DNA of 51,207 bases, taken from contig JAPPHA010000091.1 of the NCBI GenBank assembly GCA_028874915.1, positions 1-51,207 of the forward strand, in the 5' to 3' direction. Positions 27,499-36,492 of this stretch are shown piece after piece (position 1 is the first letter of the stretch; every line of letters starts with the position of its first letter). Both the position numbers and the translations under genes were made by a program. Origin of the DNA: Paracoccaceae bacterium (GTDB lineage Bacteria; Pseudomonadota; Alphaproteobacteria; Rhodobacterales; Rhodobacteraceae). The notes under the pieces were generated by a model. The model was given only the letters and a program-made list of their open reading frames with translations, was not told the DNA's origin and did not search any database.

Positions 27499-29214
27499 CG
27501 TGTCATTTCCTCCTTCGGTCCCCTGTCCGTGACCCTGACCGACATCCGGATGGTCGCCGGTTCCGTCGTCACGTGAGACAGCCAGGGCCCGTGACAGGGC
27601 AGCGGCAATGTCGTCGGGTTCCGGGCGGCGCCATCGCGCCGCCACGTGTTGGTCGGGCCGGAACAGGTAGACCGCCTGGTCGGCGTCACCGAGATATCGC
27701 TGGGCGAGTTGCGAGTCCCTGTCGCAGTCGAGCCGGAAGCCCGACAGGGCGACACGCCCGTGACCGAAGGTGCCAGATTCCGCAACGGACGGTGGCGAGG
27801 CGTCGCAATTGATCGACAGCAGCTGGAATCCCTCGCCGGTCAGCCGATCGGTCAGCCACCCGTTGCCGGTCGGGGCGTCGACAACCGGTGATCCGGGCCG
27901 GGTCCGGGCCGGCAGACCGCTCCGGTCGGGGGAATTGAGCGGCGACCCGTCGTAGGTGGCAGGGACCGACAGCCGTCCCGAGTTCACCAGCGAAACGGCG
28001 AAGGGCAAGTCCCTGGCAAGGTCGAGGACGGATTCCCGGAGCATTCGGCTGACGGGTGATTTCGGGGTCATGAAATCGGTGGCCCGGGTGGAATTGAGGA
28101 CGTTCTCGTCCGAGGCCAGCCGGCGCTCGAAATCGTAGCTGTCGAGGAGCGAATCCGGCGCGTTCCCCTCTATGACCAGCGCCAGTTTCCACGCCAGGTT
28201 CTCGACGTCCTGAATGCCTCCATTGCACCCGCGGGCTCCGAAAGGCGAGACCAGGTGGGCCGCGTCCCCCGCAAACAGAACCCGGCCATGGCGAAATGCC
28301 GACATGGCACAGCACTGGAAAGTGTAGACGCTGACCCATTCGATCGTGAAGCCCGTTTCCGGACCCAGCATGGCCTTCACCCGCGGGATGACGTTCTCCC
28401 GCCGGACCACGGCCTCGCGGTCAATGTCCCAGCCGAGCTGGAAATCGATCCGCCACATTCCGTCCGGTTGCTTGTGGAGAAGCGCCGACTGGCCGCGGTT
28501 GAAGGGCGGGTCGAACCAGAATCGCCGTTCGGTCGGGAAATCGGTATCCATCGTGACATCGACGATGAGGAAATTGTCCTCGAAGACCCGGCCTTCGAAA
28601 CCGAGTCCCATCAAAGACCGGATTCCCGATCGGGCGCCGTCGCAGGCGAGCAACCACTCCGCCTCCAGCCTGTACGGGCCGTCCGGAGTCTCGATGGTGA
28701 GAGTGGAATGGTCCTCGTCGATGGTCAGGCCGGTGACCTGGTTGCGGCCGCGGACCTCGATCGGGGCGCCGGCCGCCTTCGCCTCCGTGACCCGCTCGTA
28801 GAGGAACTTCTCGAAATAGGGTTGCTGGAGATTGATGAAGGCCGGTCGCTTGTGTCCGGCCTCGGGAAGCAGGTTGAACTGGAAGATCTGCCGTTCATCC
28901 CGGAAGACCCGGCCGACACTCCAGACCACGCCCTTGTCGACCATGGGGTCTCCCGCCCCCAGGCGGTCCATGACTTCAAGGGTCCGCTTGGAAAAACAGA
29001 TGGCCCGGGAACCGGCCCCGACTCCGTCGGAATCATCGAGGACCAGGACCGGGATGCCGCGAAGCCCGAGATCAAGCGACAGGGCCAGCCCGACCGGTCC
29101 GCCTCCGACGATGATCACCTGGTGCCGCGTCGGACTCTCGGGATCTACGTCCTGATCCGGCGAACGCCGGTAAGGGTAGAGCCTGAAGGCGATATCGTAA
29201 CTGGCGCCGGTCAA
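27262..29214 (-). CDS. FAD-dependent aromatic hydroxylase with in-frame C-terminal DUF2783 domain
   Basis: 650 aa from a TTG at 29214. That start gives the family's FRLYPYRRSPDQDV N-terminus; upstream codons are antisense to the MBL gene and atypical. FAD motifs are VIIVGGGPVGLALSLDLGLR (GxGxxG at 37-42), the DG region LLACDGARSGIR and GRVLFAGDAAHLVSPFGARG, as in PheA/MhpA-type hydroxylases. Residues from M573 form DUF2783 (LNTAPNFDDPDRFYDELVKL, LNSRLILIFGNHIGDQAVL), usually a separate small gene next to this flavoprotein. From memory, Pseudomonas MhaA/MhaB (3-hydroxyphenylacetate 6-hydroxylase and small coupling protein) has this layout, which would yield homogentisate. Substrate is inferred from the neighbours. 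Confidence 0.8.
   Translation of the reverse strand: MTGASYDIAFRLYPYRRSPDQDVDPESPTRHQVIIVGGGPVGLALSLDLGLRGIPVLVLDDSDGVGAGSRAICFSKRTLEVMDRLGAGDPMVDKGVVWSVGRVFRDERQIFQFNLLPEAGHKRPAFINLQQPYFEKFLYERVTEAKAAGAPIEVRGRNQVTGLTIDEDHSTLTIETPDGPYRLEAEWLLACDGARSGIRSLMGLGFEGRVFEDNFLIVDVTMDTDFPTERRFWFDPPFNRGQSALLHKQPDGMWRIDFQLGWDIDREAVVRRENVIPRVKAMLGPETGFTIEWVSVYTFQCCAMSAFRHGRVLFAGDAAHLVSPFGARGCNGGIQDVENLAWKLALVIEGNAPDSLLDSYDFERRLASDENVLNSTRATDFMTPKSPVSRMLRESVLDLARDLPFAVSLVNSGRLSVPATYDGSPLNSPDRSGLPARTRPGSPVVDAPTGNGWLTDRLTGEGFQLLSINCDASPPSVAESGTFGHGRVALSGFRLDCDRDSQLAQRYLGDADQAVYLFRPDQHVAARWRRPEPDDIAAALSRALAVSRDDGTGDHPDVGQGHGQGTEGGNDTMAEFASLNTAPNFDDPDRFYDELVKLHEGLSEAESHALNSRLILIFGNHIGDQAVLAEAFRAAARVGEGDIPDRHQRT
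27507..27515 (-). promoter_or_regulatory. internal Shine-Dalgarno before the DUF2783 start
   Basis: The minus strand reads AAGGAGGAA, ending 8 bases before the ATG at 27498. It lies inside the flavoprotein-DUF2783 reading frame and decides the proposed second start. Confidence 0.6.
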
Positions 29215-29338
29215 TGACCCTGTTCCGATGGCCGCACCTCCGTACGCAGGATGAAGAGGTCGCGAGGATTCCGGGAACCGGCGGTCCGGCTCCGGTCGAC
29301 GGGCGAGTCCTGGAACGCTACCGTCGGCGTTCCCCGGT

Positions 29339-30289
29339 TCATCCCTGGAGCGCCGCCCACATCTCCAGGTCCCGTGCCGCCGTCCAGATTCGCGGCGTGT
29401 CGATGCCCCGCGCCTCGTCATAGGCGCGGGAGACGTTGAATGGCAGGCAGTGCTCGTAGATGGCGTAGTCCGAGAATTTCGGGTCGCATTCGGCGCGAAC
29501 CGCATCCCAGGCGTCCTTCAACGCACCTCCCCGGGCGGCGACGCGTTCGGCCGGCAGGTAGGTCGACCGCAGGAAATCCCGAGTGCTCTCGACGGCGGCC
29601 TCGACCTGGTCGCGGCCGACGAGGGCTCCGCCCCGTCCCGGCGCCACGGCGAGCGGGCGCCAGGAATCGACGGCGTCCAGCGTTCCGTCCCAGTCGGCGA
29701 AGTGGCCGTCGCCGCAGTAGCACGCTGACCGAAATTCGACGATGTCTCCGGTGAACATCACCTGCTCGTCCGGAACCCAGACGACGATGTCGCCGGCCGT
29801 GTGGGCTCGGCCGAGATGCATCAGGTCGACCCGCCTGTTGCCGAGATAGACGGTCATCGAGTCCGAAAACGTGGTCGTCGGCCAGGTCAGGCCGGGGATG
29901 GATTCATGGCCCTCGAAGAGCCGGGGGAACCGCTGGAACTCGCTGTCCCAGTCTTCCCGGCCGCGTTCCGCGACCATCGCTCTCGCGACATCCGACATGA
30001 TCACCTGCCCGGCCCCGTAGGCGGAGGCTCCAAGCACCCGGACGGCATGATAATGCGTCAGGACCAGGTGGGTGATCGGTTTGTCGGTGACCTCGCGGAC
30101 CCTCTCGATGACCAGTTCGGCGAGGCGCGGCGTCGCCTGCGCCTCCACGACCATCACCGAATCGTCCCCGATGATGACGCCGGAATTCGGGTCGCCCTCG
30201 GCTGTGAAAGCCCAGAGGTCCCGGCCGATTTCGGAAAAGCTGATGGTCTTTCGGGTGAGATCACCCTGTGAAGCGAATGCCCTTGCCAT
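29339..30289 (-). CDS. MBL-fold metallo-hydrolase
   Basis: 316 aa from the ATG at 30289, which has AGGAAACC upstream; the longer frame to 30358 lacks a site. The metallo-beta-lactamase fold is shown by MVVEAQATPRLAELVI, LVLTHYHAVRVLGA, HLGRAHTAGDIVVWVP and QVMFTGDIVEF. The first motif is HxH followed by AVR, where HxHxDH is usual, so one metal ligand differs; as I recall, this is typical of the subfamily found beside homogentisate genes. Reaction unknown. Position between fahA and the flavoprotein suggests a role in the same aromatic pathway. Confidence 0.85.
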   Translation of the reverse strand: MARAFASQGDLTRKTISFSEIGRDLWAFTAEGDPNSGVIIGDDSVMVVEAQATPRLAELVIERVREVTDKPITHLVLTHYHAVRVLGASAYGAGQVIMSDVARAMVAERGREDWDSEFQRFPRLFEGHESIPGLTWPTTTFSDSMTVYLGNRRVDLMHLGRAHTAGDIVVWVPDEQVMFTGDIVEFRSACYCGDGHFADWDGTLDAVDSWRPLAVAPGRGGALVGRDQVEAAVESTRDFLRSTYLPAERVAARGGALKDAWDAVRAECDPKFSDYAIYEHCLPFNVSRAYDEARGIDTPRIWTAARDLEMWAALQG

Positions 30290-30397
30290 GGTTTCCTGTC
30301 CTGCCTCTCGTCTCTTCGCCTGTCGGTGCGCCGAGGATCCTCCGGTACCCGAGTTCACCAGCAGACCGTGAAGCCTGTCTTCCGTCGGACCCGCAGG

Positions 30398-31708
30398 TCA
30401 CGTGGCCCAGTCGGGGGGATCGATGGCCGGGTGGACCGTACCTTCACAGGTCCCGAATCCGATCCGGTAACCGTCGCCCTGCGCCCAGCCGGTCATGACC
30501 ACCGAGTCTCCGTCCTCGAGGAAGCGCCGTTCCTCACCGCCCTGTAGGTGAATCGGGTTCTTTCCGCCCCAGGAGATCTCGAGGAGGCTCCCGCAGTTCT
30601 TCCGTTCCGGCCCGGAAATCGTGCCCGTTCCGAGAAGGTCTCCGATGTTCATCCGGCAGCCGCTCGACGTGTGATGGCAGAGTTGCTGGGCGGGGGAGTA
30701 GTAGAGCTCCTGGAAATTGGTCCGTGCAATCGATGTCGCAGTTTCCGAGCCCGAGGGGCGCAGCGACACATCGAGTTCGATGTCATGACTCATCGGTCCC
30801 GGTTCCCGGAGATAGGGCAGGAGCTCCGTCTCACGTCGGGGGCCGGGCACCCGGAAGGGCGCCAGGGCGGCTTGCGTGACGATCCAGGGGCTGATGGTCG
30901 TCGCCGTCGCCTTGGCCTGGAAGGGTCCGAGGGGCTGGTATTCCCAGGCCTGGATGTCCCGGGCCGACCAGTCGTTGAGAATCACGTAGCCGAAGATCAT
31001 TCGGTCGGCCTCCGCGACGCTGACCGGCTGTCCCATGACTGAGGGCAGTCCGACGACGGCGCCCATTTCCAGTTCGATGTCGAAACGGCGGCTGGGCGCA
31101 AATACCGGAACGTCGGCGCCGCGCGGCTTGAGCTGTCCCCATGGCCGGTGAACGGGCGTTCCGGAGACGACCACCGTCGAGGCGCGGCCGTTGTATCCGA
31201 TCGGAATGTGCAGCCAGTTCGGCGGCAACGCGTTCTCGGGTCCCCGGAACATGGTGCCGACGTTGGAGGCGTGATGGATGCCGGCGTAGAAGTCCGTGTA
31301 TTCGGCGACGGTGAAGGGCATGTGGAGGGTGGCGGCGCTCTGGGGAACCAGGGCCCGACCGACGGCGTCGCGGTCCCCGTCCGCGTCGCCTTCTCCGTCC
31401 TGGCTCCGGCGGTCCGCCGACAGCAGCACCTGGAGCCGGTTCCGGAATGCCGCCCAGGCCTCCGGCCCGGCGGCCATGAACGGGTTCCAGGAGGGCGCCC
31501 GGAAGGCGTCCTCGTGACCGGCCGGTGGTGCGATCACCCCGGTTTCGGCGAGAGCGCCGATATCGAGAATGCTGTCCCCGATGCCGACGCCGAGACGCCA
31601 GCCGGCGCCGGGATCGCCGGTCCGGGAGAAGACGCAGTGCGGCAGGTTGTTGAGCGGAAACGGCGCCACCGGGTCATTGGCGCTTTCGATCCAGGACGGT
31701 TCCAGCAT
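30398..31708 (-). CDS. fahA: fumarylacetoacetase
   Basis: 436 aa. Last step of the homogentisate pathway: hydrolysis of fumarylacetoacetate to fumarate and acetoacetate. It has the typical N-terminus (SWIESANDPVAPFPLNNLPH), the catalytic region DFYAGIHHASNVGTMFRG, metal-ligand Glu in FDIELEMGAVVG and Asp in VILNDWSARDIQAWEYQPLG, and near the end GDSVVMTGWAQGDGYRIGFG. Length is normal. It lies 96 bases downstream of hmgA on the same strand, within the operon. Confidence 0.95.
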   Translation of the reverse strand: MLEPSWIESANDPVAPFPLNNLPHCVFSRTGDPGAGWRLGVGIGDSILDIGALAETGVIAPPAGHEDAFRAPSWNPFMAAGPEAWAAFRNRLQVLLSADRRSQDGEGDADGDRDAVGRALVPQSAATLHMPFTVAEYTDFYAGIHHASNVGTMFRGPENALPPNWLHIPIGYNGRASTVVVSGTPVHRPWGQLKPRGADVPVFAPSRRFDIELEMGAVVGLPSVMGQPVSVAEADRMIFGYVILNDWSARDIQAWEYQPLGPFQAKATATTISPWIVTQAALAPFRVPGPRRETELLPYLREPGPMSHDIELDVSLRPSGSETATSIARTNFQELYYSPAQQLCHHTSSGCRMNIGDLLGTGTISGPERKNCGSLLEISWGGKNPIHLQGGEERRFLEDGDSVVMTGWAQGDGYRIGFGTCEGTVHPAIDPPDWAT

Positions 31709-31804
31709 TCCTGTCGCTCCCTTGGCTCTTCGACGATCCGTTCGTTCGTGTTGGGCTTACGGTCCGCGGGTCGGTCCGGTCGCGGCATCAATTGGGACTT
31801 GTGA

Positions 31805-33169
31805 TTACTTCAGGCCCGGTTTGCCGTCGAACTTCCGTTCAAGGCCGGACCAGCAGTCGACATAGTCGGACTGCAGCGCCGTGGTGCTGGCGGCGAAACG
31901 GGTCAACTGCTGCGGGAACCGCGTCTCGAACATGAAACTCATGGTTTCGGTGAGCTTGACCGGGTCCCAGCTGTCGGTGGTCGCCTTTTCGAAGGCGTCC
32001 CGGTCCGGCCCGTGCGGCAGCATGCAATTGTGCAGGCTGATACCGCCCGGAACGAAGCCTTCCGGCTTGGCATCATAGACCCCGTAGATGTTTCCCATGA
32101 GCTCGGACATTATGTTCTTGTGGTACCAGGGCGGCCGGAAGGTGTCCTCCTGCGGCAGCCAGCGTTCCGGAAAGATCACGAAGTCGATATTCGCTGTCCC
32201 CTCCTCGGGAGTGGGGGCGGTCATGACCGTGAAGATCGACGGATCCGGGTGGTCGAAGCTGATGGCTCCCACGGGCGAATAGGTCCGGAGGTCATACTTG
32301 AAGGGCGCGTAGTTGCCGTGCCAGGCGACGACGTCGAGCGGCGAGTGGTCAATCTCCGAACAGTGGAAGGCGCCGCACCACTTGATCCAGATCCGGCATG
32401 GCGATTCCTTGTCCTCGAAAGCTGCCACCGGAGTCTTGAAATCGCGGGGATTGGCAAGGCAGTTGGCGCCGATCGGGCCCCGTCCGGGAAGGGTGAAGCG
32501 GGCGCCGTAGTTCTCGCAGACGAATCCCCGCGCGGTCCGGTCCAGGAGACCGACCTTGAACTGCATGCCTCGCGGCAGGATGCAGACCTCCAGGGGTTCG
32601 AGTTCGATGATGCCGAACTCGGTGAAGATCTCGAGGCGGCCGTCCTGTGGCACCACCAGCAGTTCGCTGTCGGCGGAATAGATGTAGTCGTCCTCCATGG
32701 ACCGGTTGGCGAGATAGACATGCGCCGCCATGCCGACCTGGGTATGGACGTCGCCGGCGGTGGTGATGGTGCGCATCCCGGTGAGAAAATCCACGCCCTC
32801 TTCGGGAAAGGGCACCGGGTCCCACCGGTACTGGCCGAGCGATATCACGTCCTCGACGACGTGGGGCGCCGTCTTCCAATATGGAATGTCGATCTTCCGG
32901 AAACGACCGACATGGCGCACCGAGGGCCGGATCCGGTAGAGCCAGCTCCGTTCGTTCTTCCCGCGCGGCGCGGTGAAGGGGGATCCGGAGAGCTGTTCGG
33001 CATAGAGGCCGTAGTTGACCCGCTGCGGGCTGTTGCGGCCCTGCGGAAGGGCACCTTCCAGCGCCTCTGTCTCGAAGTCATTGCCAAATCCCGGCATGTA
33101 GCCGGGATGTGTTCCGAGGGTCGAGGAGTCCCTGACGATCCGGACCTCGGTGCCCAACGGCTTGTTCAT
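31805..33169 (-). CDS. hmgA: homogentisate 1,2-dioxygenase
   Basis: 454 aa. Opens the homogentisate ring to maleylacetoacetate, using Fe(II). Diagnostic segments are [58 protein letters not shown], and [14 protein letters not shown], which supplies iron-ligand His and Glu. GGAGGAG stands 7 bases before the ATG. First gene of the minus-strand operon, divergent from the MarR gene and immediately beside the palindromic operator. Confidence 0.97.
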   Translation of the reverse strand: MNKPLGTEVRIVRDSSTLGTHPGYMPGFGNDFETEALEGALPQGRNSPQRVNYGLYAEQLSGSPFTAPRGKNERSWLYRIRPSVRHVGRFRKIDIPYWKTAPHVVEDVISLGQYRWDPVPFPEEGVDFLTGMRTITTAGDVHTQVGMAAHVYLANRSMEDDYIYSADSELLVVPQDGRLEIFTEFGIIELEPLEVCILPRGMQFKVGLLDRTARGFVCENYGARFTLPGRGPIGANCLANPRDFKTPVAAFEDKESPCRIWIKWCGAFHCSEIDHSPLDVVAWHGNYAPFKYDLRTYSPVGAISFDHPDPSIFTVMTAPTPEEGTANIDFVIFPERWLPQEDTFRPPWYHKNIMSELMGNIYGVYDAKPEGFVPGGISLHNCMLPHGPDRDAFEKATTDSWDPVKLTETMSFMFETRFPQQLTRFAASTTALQSDYVDCWSGLERKFDGKPGLK

Positions 33170-33206
33170 GGCGACTCTCCTCCCGGCCGGGCGACGCCCC
33201 GGCCAT

Positions 33207-33226
33207 ATCGTTGCAATTGCAACGAT
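33207..33226. promoter_or_regulatory. perfect 20-bp palindrome, probable MarR operator
   Basis: ATCGTTGCAATTGCAACGAT is a perfect inverted repeat with no spacer. It is centred between divergent hmgA (start 33169) and the MarR gene (start 33277). Its length and symmetry suit a MarR dimer, and its position would let it control both operons. A ligand such as homogentisate is inferred from known HmgR-type systems. Confidence 0.75.
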
Positions 33227-33276
33227 GTCAAGGTATTTCCGGCCGGGTGGAACGCCCAGGGGGAGATGCCGGCGCG

Positions 33277-33834
33277 GTGACCGAATTCAGGCTGAACGAG
33301 TTCCTGCCCTGGCAACTTGCCGAACTGGCCGACCAGGTCAGTCGCGGATTCGCCGCGCTCTACCGGCCGCGGTTCGGGATTTCCGTCGCCGAATGGCGGG
33401 TCGTTGCCCATCTCAGCCAGGCCGACCGGGTCGGCGTCCGGGAAATCCATGAACGCGTCCGTATGGGCAAGTGGCAGGTCTCGCGTGCGGCCAGGCGGCT
33501 GGAAGAACGCGGCTATGTCCGAAAGCGGGCCGGGCGGCGCGACCGGCGCCTGGTTGAACTCTCGCTGACCCGCAAGGGCCGGGCCATGCTCGACGAGATC
33601 CTGCCCCTGGCATTCCGTTACGAAAAGGACGTTCTGGCCTTGGCCGGCGACGGTCGAGACTTCCAGCAATCGATACGATTGCTCCTCGAGACCCTTGATC
33701 GCGCCGACCGCTCCGACACCGGGCGACAAGTTCGGGACGCGAGCCTTGAGAACAACCGGGAGGCCGGGAATCATCGAAATCCCGGGACCCCGAGGAACAC
33801 AGGGACGGAAGACAATGGCGATCATCCTTTATGA
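33277..33834 (+). CDS. MarR-family transcriptional regulator of the homogentisate genes
   Basis: 185 aa from GTG 33277 with GGGGGAG 11 bases upstream; the longer frame would start inside the operator palindrome. The winged helix covers [60 protein letters not shown] and LSLTRKG. The C-terminal 30 residues are low complexity and overlap the start of maiA by 20 bases, hinting that the original stop was lost. Probably represses hmgA and its own operon through the adjacent palindrome. Confidence 0.85.
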   Translation: MTEFRLNEFLPWQLAELADQVSRGFAALYRPRFGISVAEWRVVAHLSQADRVGVREIHERVRMGKWQVSRAARRLEERGYVRKRAGRRDRRLVELSLTRKGRAMLDEILPLAFRYEKDVLALAGDGRDFQQSIRLLLETLDRADRSDTGRQVRDASLENNREAGNHRNPGTPRNTGTEDNGDHPL

Positions 33835-34471
33835 CTACTGGCGGTCGTCGGCCGCCTACCGGCTTCGCATCGCCTTCAACCTCGCAGGGTTGCCGTACGA
33901 GACCGTCCCGGTCGACCTGCTGGCCGGCGAGCAGCGCAGTCCCGAGCATCTCGGGCGCAACCCCCAGGGGCTGGTGCCGGTCGCGGATATCGACGGGACC
34001 CTGTTCACCCAGTCGCTTGCCATCATCGAGTTCCTCGATGACTCGGGATATTTCGCGTTCCTCCCTAGGGACATCATCGGCCGCGCTAGGGTCCGGGCCA
34101 TGAGCTACGCCATCGCCATGGAAATACACCCGGTCTGCAACCTTTCGGTCGCCAAACATGCCGCGGATGCGTCGGGCGGACGGATCGGCATGAAGGACTG
34201 GATGATACGGTTCATCCCGCCGGGTCTCGCTGCCTTTGAGGCTTTGGTCGCCCAGTCACCCGAATCGTCCCATTGTTACGGCGACCGGATCACCATGGCG
34301 GACGTTTGCCTGGTCCCCCAACTCTACAATGCCCGGCGCTGGGGAATCGATCTCGAGCCCTATCCGGTGATTTCAGAGGTTTCAATTCGACTCAAAGCTA
34401 AGCCAGCGTTTAGCGACGCTCACCCTGAGGCCGTACACGTCCGCCATGAGGAGGAGAAAACCGAGATCTGA
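33815..34471 (+). CDS. maiA: maleylacetoacetate isomerase (zeta-class GST)
   Basis: 218 aa from ATG 33815. Isomerises maleylacetoacetate to fumarylacetoacetate using glutathione. GST-N landmarks are [20 protein letters not shown] (the Ser-Ser-Ala active site of zeta GSTs), NPQGLVPVADIDG and FTQSLAIIEFLDD. GST-C landmarks are DRITMADVCLVPQLYNARRW and GIDLEPYP. Translationally coupled to the MarR gene. The C-terminal 25 residues are less typical than the core. Confidence 0.92.
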   Translation: MAIILYDYWRSSAAYRLRIAFNLAGLPYETVPVDLLAGEQRSPEHLGRNPQGLVPVADIDGTLFTQSLAIIEFLDDSGYFAFLPRDIIGRARVRAMSYAIAMEIHPVCNLSVAKHAADASGGRIGMKDWMIRFIPPGLAAFEALVAQSPESSHCYGDRITMADVCLVPQLYNARRWGIDLEPYPVISEVSIRLKAKPAFSDAHPEAVHVRHEEEKTEI

Positions 34472-34549
34472 GCCTGGCTTGGCTTCGGTGCAGCGCCAAT
34501 TCATTCTAGTGAAGTATCGCGTAGTTCCCGAATTATCGGCTATCTGACG
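34472..34549. other. short gap after maiA
   Basis: No feature seen; composition shifts toward the accessory region that follows. Confidence 0.3.
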
Positions 34550-34700
34550 CTAAACGGCGCCCTTTGTGGATAGGCCCACATGTGACGGCACCTTGCGGTT
34601 CGGCCTGCGATGCCCGTTGTAGACGTGGAGGTGAAGCCAGGCTATCCGATGCTCAGTCGGTGAGTGCTATCCGAACACACTGTCTGCCCTGCTGATCGTG
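34550..34700 (-). pseudogene. IS481/IS3-like transposase C-terminal fragment
   Basis: The minus strand reads AWLHLHVYNGHRRPNRKVPS, resembling the conserved C-terminal block WLH.YN.HRPH..L of IS481/IS3 integrases. Just upstream is EHRI, in place of the usual ALREWAY block, after a frame break. Only about 30 codons match, so the family is tentative. Confidence 0.35.
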
Positions 34701-35086
34701 ACGTGCCAACCGGTGCGCTCCAGCCATCCTTCGATTACCGTCAAGTCCGCCTACACGGCCACTGACGTCGCCCGTGCCCTGATCCCTGCAAACTGCAGTG
34801 TCGTCATGCCTTGATGTCTCCGGTTGCGAATCCCGCCACTTCCACTCGATCAGCGATCACGCTTCCGGTCGGGTTTGCGGCGCCAGACGTGCCACCCACT
34901 GCTTGAATTATCGACACTGCCGATGCATCGCTATGCCATGGATGAATGATCTTGGATGGGGCACTGCCGCAGACCGTGAATTGGATCCCGTCGACCTTGG
35001 TTGCGGCAGCGTACACAGACGCGTGGGTTACAATACCGGCATGCGTGACCGGCGATCAGGCCGCGCAACTCAATCTTTTTGTATGG
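34701..35086. other. gap, no gene supported
   Basis: A minus open frame at 34804-35016 is present but has no ribosome site or known domain. The ParA-partner gene ends at 35087. Confidence 0.3.
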
Positions 35087-35566
35087 TCAGCGCGATCTTG
35101 CAGTGCCCGCAATTTTTGCGTGACGTCCAATCGTCTTGATCAATCTCCGATTCTCAATAACTGTTTTGATCTCTCGAATAACACCGGAACGGGACTGGGA
35201 ATTCAGGCTTGGAGGCATATTGAACCGCCTTGTCCCCAACTCAACCAATTGCTTCTTCAGGAATCTGTCATTCTGTAGTATTTCATCTGCCTGTTCCATT
35301 GATATGGATTCCAAGTCATCCGGAAGGGCTATTTTTTCCCTTGTTCGACTAGGTTTCCAGTTGTTCGATGACTTCCCGATGTCCAACTCCTTGGCCAGCT
35401 GAGAAACAGGCAACTCTGCATGGGGTTTGAGGGCTCGGTTCAGGTTCAATAGTGCAGATCGCAGGGTTTTGCTTCCCAAGGTGTCATTATTGTTCAACGA
35501 CGCTAAACGCGAAAAGTACTGAACCAGATGACTTACCTTAACCTCTTCGGAATTTTTGTGTCTCAT
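35087..35566 (-). CDS. unknown basic protein coupled to ParA-like ATPase
   Basis: 159 aa, starting in an ATGA overlap with the end of the ParA gene. It is hydrophilic and mostly helical in appearance, rich in Lys/Arg, with a basic C-terminus (REIKTVIENRRLIKTIGRHA). No membrane segment. I do not recognise the family. By position and charge it could be the DNA-binding or adaptor partner of the ParA protein, analogous to ParB, but no ParB motif is visible. Codon use is less GC-rich than in the metabolic operons. Confidence 0.65.
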   Translation of the reverse strand: MRHKNSEEVKVSHLVQYFSRLASLNNNDTLGSKTLRSALLNLNRALKPHAELPVSQLAKELDIGKSSNNWKPSRTREKIALPDDLESISMEQADEILQNDRFLKKQLVELGTRRFNMPPSLNSQSRSGVIREIKTVIENRRLIKTIGRHAKIAGTARSR

Positions 35567-36492
35567 ATTCTGTCAATCCGCGATTTCAGATGTCCAGTCA
35601 ATTGTTCATAGTCTTTATTGATTCCTCGTTGTCCGATATTTTGCGAGAGCGGTTCGTCATAGACTGGCACACCACGTGCCAGACATTCAGACACTCCTGT
35701 CCCTTGAGGAATGTACGGTTTGAGAAGGTCATTTTTCCATTCGTTCTCCAGAGACTTCAGATGTCGCGTGTGATCATTTGTGTATCCGGAATAGCCTGAA
35801 GAACTTGCAATGCGTGTGATCACCACGCCTGCTAATTTTGTATCTGGTACATATGTCGGAAGTTTATCATTCAACGGTGCTAGTTCATTCAGCATTTTGT
35901 CAATCCCACTTTGGATCAGGCCTCGAAGGTGCGGCGCACCGCGTTCCATCACTGCCTCCGGTACGACCGGAATCACGAAACCATGACTTGCGGCAATTGC
36001 ATTTTGTGACACAATTTTCGTTGCCGGAGGACAGTCGAAAATGATGTAATCATACACATCATCGATACCGGTTTCCATTATCCATTTGCAGACAAGTGTT
36101 CTCTTGTTCCATTCGGACTTGACTGCATTTCCTTGCGACGAGGAAGTGAGCTCGATCTCGACGTCGTCTAGACTTAGGCTGGCCGGTACGATATCCATAC
36201 ATTTGTAAAAATGTCCTTTTTTCGGTTTCTTAACGATCGCCTGCTCACTCGTAATTGACAATTGTTGTCCGAAGAATGGCTCGAAAACCCGGTCGACAAC
36301 CAATCCATCGTCAACTACGTTATCCCAAATTTTGTGTCCGAGGCAGATAATCGAAAGACTGCTTTGATGATCCATGTCGATCAGCAGAACCCGTGAGTCG
36401 TAGTACCGCGCAAGCCCTGTACCGAGATGAAATGCGAGCGTGGTTTTTCCGACGCCCCCTTTGAAGTTGATAATGCTGATGCGTTTTGCCAT
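35563..36492 (-). CDS. ParA/MinD-like Walker ATPase
   Basis: 309 aa. The deviant Walker A KGGVGKTTLAFHLGTGLA lies at residues 11-17 onward, with the first Lys typical of ParA/Soj. LLIDMDHQSSLSI gives the A' motif Asp, and YIIFDCPPATKIVSQNAI is Walker B. An insertion with charged residues (ELTSSSQGNAVKSEWNKRTL) follows the region after A'. It lies far from any replication gene, is coupled to a 159-aa unknown, and is embedded in IS debris, which points to a plasmid-, phage- or defence-derived module rather than the chromosomal parAB. Confidence 0.85.
   Translation of the reverse strand: MAKRISIINFKGGVGKTTLAFHLGTGLARYYDSRVLLIDMDHQSSLSIICLGHKIWDNVVDDGLVVDRVFEPFFGQQLSITSEQAIVKKPKKGHFYKCMDIVPASLSLDDVEIELTSSSQGNAVKSEWNKRTLVCKWIMETGIDDVYDYIIFDCPPATKIVSQNAIAASHGFVIPVVPEAVMERGAPHLRGLIQSGIDKMLNELAPLNDKLPTYVPDTKLAGVVITRIASSSGYSGYTNDHTRHLKSLENEWKNDLLKPYIPQGTGVSECLARGVPVYDEPLSQNIGQRGINKDYEQLTGHLKSRIDRI

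Noticed and set aside
28255-29217. 320-codon plus-strand frame
   Set aside because: Antisense to the FAD hydroxylase; composition is that of a shadow frame.
32012-33280. 422-codon plus-strand frame through hmgA and the operator
   Set aside because: Antisense to homogentisate dioxygenase, which has all family motifs.
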